Shown here: piece by piece, positions 59,201 to 62,000 of the stretch
How the letters are laid out: the number at the start of each line of letters is the position of its first letter
Numbering within the stretch: position 1 is the first letter of the stretch
NCBI RefSeq assembly: GCF_910592395.1
Contig: NC_088308.1
Coordinates: 5,285,001-5,347,000 of the forward strand
Direction of reading: 5' to 3'
Length of the DNA: 62,000 bases
Origin: Lineus longissimus
Taxonomy: Eukaryota > Nemertea > Pilidiophora > Heteronemertea > Lineidae
Made by a program: the position numbers and the translations under genes
Notes under the pieces: generated by a model
Seen by the model: the letters and a program-made list of their open reading frames with translations, nothing else
What the model was told of the DNA's origin: nothing
Databases searched by the model: none

Positions 59201-61774
59201 GGGTTCGACTCCACATGTATCCACAACATTGTTTTTCTCTTCATTTACTTTTCGTTATTCATTCATGTACATATAGTATTATCAGTGGTATCATTATCAT
59301 TATTATCAATATGAATATGATACGAGTAATCGGCAAATCAATTCATTCATAAGGCGCTGGTGTTTGTGGTGACAATAGTTGCGTAACATCTGTCAACTAA
59401 CGCCATTCGGACACTCACTGACGTCAATCACGCAGTCGATGACGCATGGCATTCACAACATTGCTAACCAACTGGAAGAGTTAAACCGCATGTGAGATAA
59501 CCCGCTGAACGAGTGAAAAGGACACGAAAATTATCAGTAAAATCCTAGAGTACTAATTATTCTAAGGTAAAATCATTGCTAGTTTAAATACCAGGAAAAT
59601 CATGCCAGGTTTTTAAACTCTTCCAGCTGGTTAGCACAACCGACCGATTGCCTCTGCCAGCCGGTTATCATATCAATCAACAGGTGCTTGTTATGCCAAT
59701 CAAGTACAGATGGCGCTGGCATCAATGTGGCGTGTTGATCAACACAAGCAAGTTTCCTCGCTTTTTTAGTTGTGTTTCGACGATGGTTTGGTAGTGTCAT
59801 GTCTGGGATCGTGGATAACCCGAGCAAGGAAAAAGTCTTCCAAATGAACAACTTACCGCCGCCCAATGGGCCTAACGGTTTAGCCCGACCGCCATCAAGT
59901 CCGACAGAGTTTTATGATGTAGCATGCAAGGTGGGTTGGGCATTCTTGTGTGTACATTCTGTAGTGTATTGTTATGTACATTTAATTATCACAATATGGT
60001 ATTTCAATATCAATTCATGAGTAGTGTTATGGGCATGTCAACTAGCTAAAGCATTGTTGGATGGTGTGTCATGCTGTATGGGAAGTTAACTTGTTGTCAG
60101 TCTTGCTGAGTATATCTGATTATCTAACTTAAGACCATCATGAAGACTGTGAATTGCAGTAGTAAGGTAAAAAACTGAAATCATTTATAGGCCCTGGGCC
60201 ATAATAGGCCTACTTATGTATGTCACGTAAGCCTGGAATTCCAGCCCTTTTCGAGGCCGCCCATAGGCTCTCTGCACAGCCGAGCGTAGCGTAGCGTAGC
60301 GTAGCGTAGCGTGTCGAGCGTATTTCAATACTTAAGAACTTCGGTCCCGAATATGCCGAGGGTACAGTTTGCGCATAACTGACCAATCAGCTAATAGAGC
60401 CAGCAAATGACGTTGCGCACCTGATTATGCATGATTTATGTCATTTGCTGGCTATGTTAGCTGATGGGTCTCAGCAAATCTATCTATCTATCTATGTATC
60501 ACATTTATATAGCGCCCTTATCAGTCCTATATTGGGCCGTTCAAAGGCGCTTAACAAAAACAGAGTCTCTATAAGAAGTACCGTATAGTCTTTGACAGCA
60601 ATAAACAATTCTAATGTTCGTAATGTTGTTGAAAAAGGTGGGTCTTGAGGAAAAAGGTCTTGAGGAGTGTCTTAAAAGTTAAAACTGTACCATTCGCATA
60701 TCTGGGATTGAAGTTTTTAAGTGACGTACATGATGTATGGGCTACACCACTATTAGGCTCCAATGCCTTGGAGCACACCATTTAAATGATGACAATACGT
60801 TATTTTGTTCAGCTCAAATGGCCCATTCATTATCCAACATTATCCCAATTCCGTATTCAAAGTATACCTCACACATTATATAAACAGCCAGGCACACAAT
60901 GTAATGCGCAGTGAAAATTTGATTGTGATTCCTGAATATTTCTGAAATCATGGGCAAATTTAAAAGGCGCTACACCAGCTGAATAATACCAAACCAGTCT
61001 TTAAAACATATTTATTAGATTACACTTGATACATAGTACCAGGGCTGAAGCTTATAGCATCATTATTAACCCTGTTTAGGTTCAAACATCACAAGTTGAA
61101 TTTCCAAGAAGGTTCAAGGTTTATCGATGTAATCTTATCGTTAATAATTGCTTAATACAAGACCTGGCAACTAACTACCTAATTTTGTGTGATGGGTCAC
61201 ATTTTGGTCCAAACCTGGTGCTTCCATTCCATAAACTTGACCATTGGTATCAGGATCCGTCCACCTAACATACCGTACTACTACTAGGAACCAGTGTACC
61301 CAAAGTATCGAAACTAGTAATCCACTCAATTTCCATCAGCCAGTATTAGTTAAGGTCATTCATTATTTTCGAGGAAAAAGTATGAAATTACTCTTAGTCT
61401 TAGCTAGTTTTAGGTTCAGGTTAGTTGAATTAGTTGTGACAGTTTAAATTCATTGGCTGATATGAATAGTCTGGTAAATGCTTTTACTTCCATTTTGTAC
61501 AGAAAGGTGTAGTGTAAATGTACATCGAGTTTTAGATAAAAGCATTTGCTCGTCTTTATTCATATCACCCATTTACTCTAAACTAGTTTGAGTAGTTTCC
61601 TCATGTTGTACCTGAACGCTCCGTCCACCTTGCATTCTCCATCACATGTGCTGGTTTTTCTAGGTGATGCTGATCGGCGACAGTGGGGTCGGCAAGACTT
61701 GCTTACTCGTCCGATTTAAAGATGGTGCTTTTCTCTCCGGCAGCTTTATATCGACCGTCGGTATTGATTTTAGG
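32121..61774 (+). CDS. Rab26/Rab37-family small GTPase, 5' part, alternative first exons
   Basis: The gene encodes a Rab GTPase of the Rab26/Rab37 group, which acts on secretory and synaptic vesicles. Two exon 2 versions each encode 37 residues with the P-loop GDSGVGKT and switch I. Exon 2A (58737-58847) fits first exon 1A (32121-32252); exon 2B (61664-61774) fits first exon 1B (59799-59930). All junctions are phase 0. A probable further first exon (40386-40532) and a possible cassette exon (38530-38664) lie in the 26.5-kb 1A-2A intron. Exons for the switch II, NKxD and C-terminal Cys motifs are beyond the window. From memory, human RAB37 isoforms differ in the same way, so the architecture is probably ancient. 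The product may be called Rab26 or Rab37; the visible part cannot decide. Confidence 0.93.
33104..33189 (+). CDS. possible isolated coding exon
   Basis: An ATG-started frame of 28 codons ([20 protein letters not shown]..) ends at a strong GTAAGT donor at 33190 in phase 2. The composition is protein-like, but the phase does not fit the Rab exons and no partner exon was found. Confidence 0.22.
34010..34052 (+). repeat. C run and CA/CG microsatellite
   Basis: A C-rich run is followed by alternating CA and CG dinucleotides. Confidence 0.85.
35041..35616. repeat. diverged direct duplication, about 400-bp offset
   Basis: Copies at about 35041-35246 and 35441-35616 share GTTGGAT, GCTTTTACGCG, ACATCAAAG, GGTCAATACTGTGTCT, TGTCTGGATGT.AGGCCGAGC and TATTCAGCACTC in the same order. 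Between them lies a short CAGCACTT tandem repeat at about 35262-35300. Confidence 0.7.
36926..37248 (+). repeat. 15-bp minisatellite, left arm (TTCGCCTT units)
   Basis: About 20 imperfect units of 14-16 bp, consensus near TTCGCCTTCTCCTAT. The unit reappears in reverse complement at 37641-38004, so the two arrays form a long inverted repeat. Open frames across it are artefacts. Confidence 0.9.
37290..37625. repeat. diverged direct repeat between the minisatellite arms
   Basis: Two copies of roughly 130-145 bp (about 37290-37420 and 37480-37625) share GAAGTTAT, GGGTACC and a final CACT..ATATGAAAGATTG..CAACAAACATGGGTAAA-type segment. Confidence 0.6.
37641..38004 (-). repeat. 15-bp minisatellite, right arm (inverted)
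   Basis: More than 20 imperfect units of AAGGCGAAATAGGA type, the reverse complement of the left array at 36926-37248. Confidence 0.9.
38000..38128 (+). CDS. CpG-rich patch with possible first exon
   Basis: A 43-codon frame ([20 protein letters not shown]..) in a locally CpG-rich patch ends at CAG|GTCTCT in phase 0, compatible with the exon at 38530. The donor is weak and no homology is recognised. Confidence 0.18.
38530..38664 (+). CDS. possible Rab cassette exon, phase 0-0
   Basis: The acceptor CTCTTTTCCAG opens a 135-nt (45-codon) frame without stops, reading [20 protein letters not shown].. and ending PSIDTK at donor GTCAGA. Both ends are phase 0, so it could be inserted between any Rab first exon and exon 2A without changing frame. 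It has no ATG start of its own. Confidence 0.35.
40386..40532 (+). CDS. probable Rab26/37 alternative first exon 1C
   Basis: 147 nt (49 codons). It starts [18 protein letters not shown] with AAAATGG context and ends [11 protein letters not shown] at a strong GTAAGG donor in phase 0. The SPFDFLK ending resembles the (S/T)P.(Y/F)D..K that precedes the P-loop exon in Rab26/37 proteins. It lies in the 1A-2A intron on the same strand. Confidence 0.5.
40533..47400. other. Rab intron interior
   Basis: No convincing exon was found on either strand. A minus frame at 46859-47113 is protein-like at its end ([19 protein letters not shown]) but has no recognised family. Weak, diverged duplication is seen between about 43690-43900 and 44420-44665, and at 47098-47160 versus 47231-47295. 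Confidence 0.4.
47461..48072. mobile_element. PIF/Harbinger-like non-autonomous element with TIRs
   Basis: Terminal inverted repeats of about 27 bp lie at 47461-47487 and 48045-48072. The left reads ACCTTTCGCTATACGCCG.. and the right, reversed, ACCTTTCGCTACGCCG..; small indels separate them. The 612-bp interior holds a broken transposase N-terminus. No clear 3-bp target duplication is visible. Confidence 0.6.
47601..47878 (+). pseudogene. PIF/Harbinger-type transposase N-terminal remnant
   Basis: An ATG frame reads [19 protein letters not shown].., has an in-frame TAG at 47685-47687 after FYIEMKS, and continues [18 protein letters not shown], a stretch that resembles the start of PIF/HARBI1-like nucleases. 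The catalytic DDE part is missing, so this is a dead fragment. Confidence 0.5.
48167..48384 (-). CDS. PAN-lectin gene exon 3 (C-terminal half of lectin fold)
   Basis: The acceptor AATTGCAG is at 48385; phase 1 in. It contains [23 protein letters not shown] and [11 protein letters not shown], then TAA at 48169-48167. Confidence 0.85.
48749..48899 (-). CDS. PAN-lectin gene exon 2 (N-terminal half of lectin fold, contains TGA)
   Basis: 151 nt, phase 0 in and phase 1 out, with acceptor CTTTCAG and donor GTAAGG. It reads [19 protein letters not shown], typical of the CTLD first helix. TGA lies in frame at 48794-48792, 35 codons in; the frame continues [14 protein letters not shown] to the donor. 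Confidence 0.7.
49222..49539 (-). CDS. PAN-lectin gene exon 1 (signal peptide and PAN domain)
   Basis: 106 codons from ATG at 49539. This start was chosen because it opens a hydrophobic leader; the frame is open upstream to 49695. The PAN core is [11 protein letters not shown], then CQLWTA and CRLYAAK. The donor GTTAGT follows in phase 0. Confidence 0.8.
49700..52585. other. Rab intron interior
   Basis: No supported exon was found. It contains several TACATGTA palindromes and a copy of the motif GACGCACAACGCCGAT at about 51304, also present near 24392. Confidence 0.45.
52586..53140. repeat. diverged direct duplication, about 300-bp period
   Basis: Copies at about 52586-52840 and 52886-53140 share AATCACCAG, AAGCGCCGATCAGTTTTG, TCAGTGC..GCATCTATTTTTGAT, ATAGGAAATGT and CGCCAAA in the same order. 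Both contain an open plus frame with the shared peptide SRKRRSVL, but no gene is recognised. Confidence 0.75.
53236..53395. mobile_element. possible MITE (GGATAAAATGTCCGGGAACAA)
   Basis: The motif GGATAAARTGTCCGGGAACA occurs here at about 53240 and at about 23369. Here it is followed 110 bp later by GGCCGGACAATTTTTCCAGG and GGGACACTTTTTA, a partly inverted counterpart. This suggests a small dispersed element. Confidence 0.35.
55031..55213 (+). CDS. weak candidate exon
   Basis: An ATG frame of 61 codons ends at AAA|GTAAGA in phase 0, compatible with Rab exon 2A. The peptide (ending LLLLLMPVK) does not resemble a Rab N-terminus. It is listed only for completeness. Confidence 0.12.
55640..56150 (+). 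repeat. tandem array of about 70-bp units
   Basis: About six or seven degenerate units contain CAGCCTCAGTCTTCAGCAGGTTGAGCTATG-like sequence (shared words: TCAGTCTTCAGC, TTGAGCTATGCTTGCG, CATGTGTCCTCAACCA). One unit near 55950 contains a local inversion around TGAAGACTGATCAGTCTTCA. Confidence 0.85.
56740..56970 (+). repeat. weak degenerate tandem repeat
   Basis: Roughly three units of 70-75 bp share CAGCTAT, CCAATACAAA or CGATACAAAA, and CAGGC words. It is old and low-identity. Confidence 0.35.
57884..58058. mobile_element. possible MITE with degenerate inverted ends
   Basis: The left end reads ATAGCCCGTGTGACGGGGAT followed by AGTAGTCCT. The right end, reversed, reads TACCTGTGACAGCGGATATAG followed by TCCTCC. 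The ends match over about 25 bp with gaps. It is non-coding, lies in the Rab intron, and is not assigned to a family. Confidence 0.4.
58737..58847 (+). CDS. Rab26/37 exon 2A (variant P-loop/switch I exon)
   Basis: 111 nt, phase 0-0, with acceptor CTCTTTGCAG and donor GTAAGG. It encodes [18 protein letters not shown] then [19 protein letters not shown]. The P-loop and the switch I threonine are intact, but the RabF1 Asp (GIDF in most relatives) is Gly (GIGF). It matches the alternative human RAB37 exon almost residue for residue as I recall it. Confidence 0.96.
58848..59798. other. Rab gene, region between exons 2A and 1B
   Basis: It contains a tRNA-like sequence near 59149-59222 and otherwise no supported feature. 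It should include the promoter for exon 1B, but no clear core element is visible. Confidence 0.4.
59149..59222 (+). repeat. tRNA-like sequence, probable SINE head
   Basis: It has an A-box-like TTGTTCAACGGTTAGAAAGC and a good B box GGTTCGACTCC at the expected spacing. The acceptor and anticodon stems do not pair, so a functional tRNA is unlikely; a tRNA-derived SINE fragment or pseudo-tRNA fits better. Confidence 0.5.
59799..59930 (+). CDS. Rab26/37 alternative first exon 1B
   Basis: 132 nt (44 codons), starting [20 protein letters not shown] and ending [12 protein letters not shown] at donor GTGGGT, phase 0. FYDVA(C/F)K before the P-loop exon is a hallmark of Rab26. It has the same length as exon 1A although the sequences are unrelated except at the end. 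A second in-frame ATG lies at codon 16. Confidence 0.9.
60283..60310 (+). repeat. GCGTA pentanucleotide microsatellite
   Basis: Five or six tandem copies of GTAGC lie within Rab intron 1B. Confidence 0.9.
60476..60570 (+). repeat. (TCTA)n plus TATAGCGCC dispersed-repeat segment
   Basis: A TCTA microsatellite is followed by CATTTATATAGCGCCCTTA and, 30 bp on, CAAAGGCGCTTAACA, an inverted GGCGCT pair. This arrangement is common in dispersed repeats of aquatic animals; the family is not assigned. Confidence 0.5.
61664..61774 (+). CDS. Rab26/37 exon 2B (canonical P-loop/switch I exon)
   Basis: 111 nt, phase 0-0, with acceptor TTTTTCTAG and donor GTGAGT. It encodes [18 protein letters not shown] then [19 protein letters not shown], the canonical Rab26/37 sequence with the RabF1 Asp present. 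It has exactly the same length as exon 2A. Confidence 0.97.
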
Positions 61775-62000
61775 GTGAGTGATAAAAGATATTTCTGTAA
61801 GACTCCAGATTGAGGACAACCCAGTTTGATTTCTCCCCTTCTTTTGTGCTCTTTGTATCGAGAGGGGGAATGGCGTACTACCGGTCACAACGTCCCACTG
61901 TAAAAAGTCCCCGTCCCATTGTAAAAAGCACATCTCTGTCAGATGGTGCAACAGTACAATTTGCGAGTGGAGATTGTGAAATTGTCCCAGAGGCAGAATT
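61775..62000. other. start of next Rab intron (window edge)
   Basis: No further coding sequence is seen before the window ends; the next Rab exon lies beyond. Confidence 0.6.

Noticed and set aside
59149-59222. Functional tRNA gene
   Set aside because: A and B boxes are present but the acceptor and anticodon stems do not pair.

Overview
This is a eukaryotic window. Coding sequence is broken into short exons with GT..AG introns, intron phases are consistent, intergenic DNA is long and AT-rich, and there is a scatter of MITE-like elements, minisatellites and microsatellites. The gene types (a class A orphan GPCR, a large apple/PAN plus Ig mosaic protein, a Rab26/37 GTPase, and a PAN plus C-type-lectin protein) and the very frequent palindrome TACATGTA suggest a marine invertebrate. 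My best guess is a lophotrochozoan (annelid, brachiopod or mollusc), but the sequence alone does not prove it.

Layout. 1-13.0 kb: mostly gene-free, with a possible 3' end of an unknown gene near 1.09-1.74 kb, a cluster of palindromes at 8.6-8.8 kb, trinucleotide repeats at 9.9 kb and a nearly perfect 92-bp-arm hairpin at 12.0-12.2 kb. 13.09-15.23 kb (+): a three-exon GPCR of 320 residues. 16.31-31.54 kb (+): a gene of about 26 exons encoding a signal peptide, 15 apple/PAN-like domains and 4 Ig domains, all joined by phase-1 introns. The PAN domains form a four-domain super-repeat (X-Y-Z-W) present three and a half times, with 15-24 nt microexons encoding the first cysteine segment of some domains. 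32.12-61.77 kb and beyond (+): the 5' half of a Rab26/Rab37 gene with two certain and one probable alternative first exon (32.12, 59.80 and probably 40.39 kb) and two versions of the P-loop/switch I exon (58.74 and 61.66 kb). Its remaining exons lie beyond the right edge. 48.17-49.54 kb (-): a three-exon secreted PAN plus C-type-lectin gene nested in the 26.5-kb Rab intron on the opposite strand. It carries an in-frame TGA.

The Rab intron and flanks also hold a PIF/Harbinger remnant, an inverted pair of 15-bp minisatellites, several diverged direct duplications, a 70-bp tandem array and MITEs. The genes do not form a pathway; they are unrelated neighbours. The two cell-surface or secreted PAN genes share the C-x3-C-x5-C signature. 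The strongest biological observations are the Rab dual-exon architecture, the X-Y-Z-W super-repeat with shifting microexon boundaries, and the premature TGA codons in the lectin and the GPCR.
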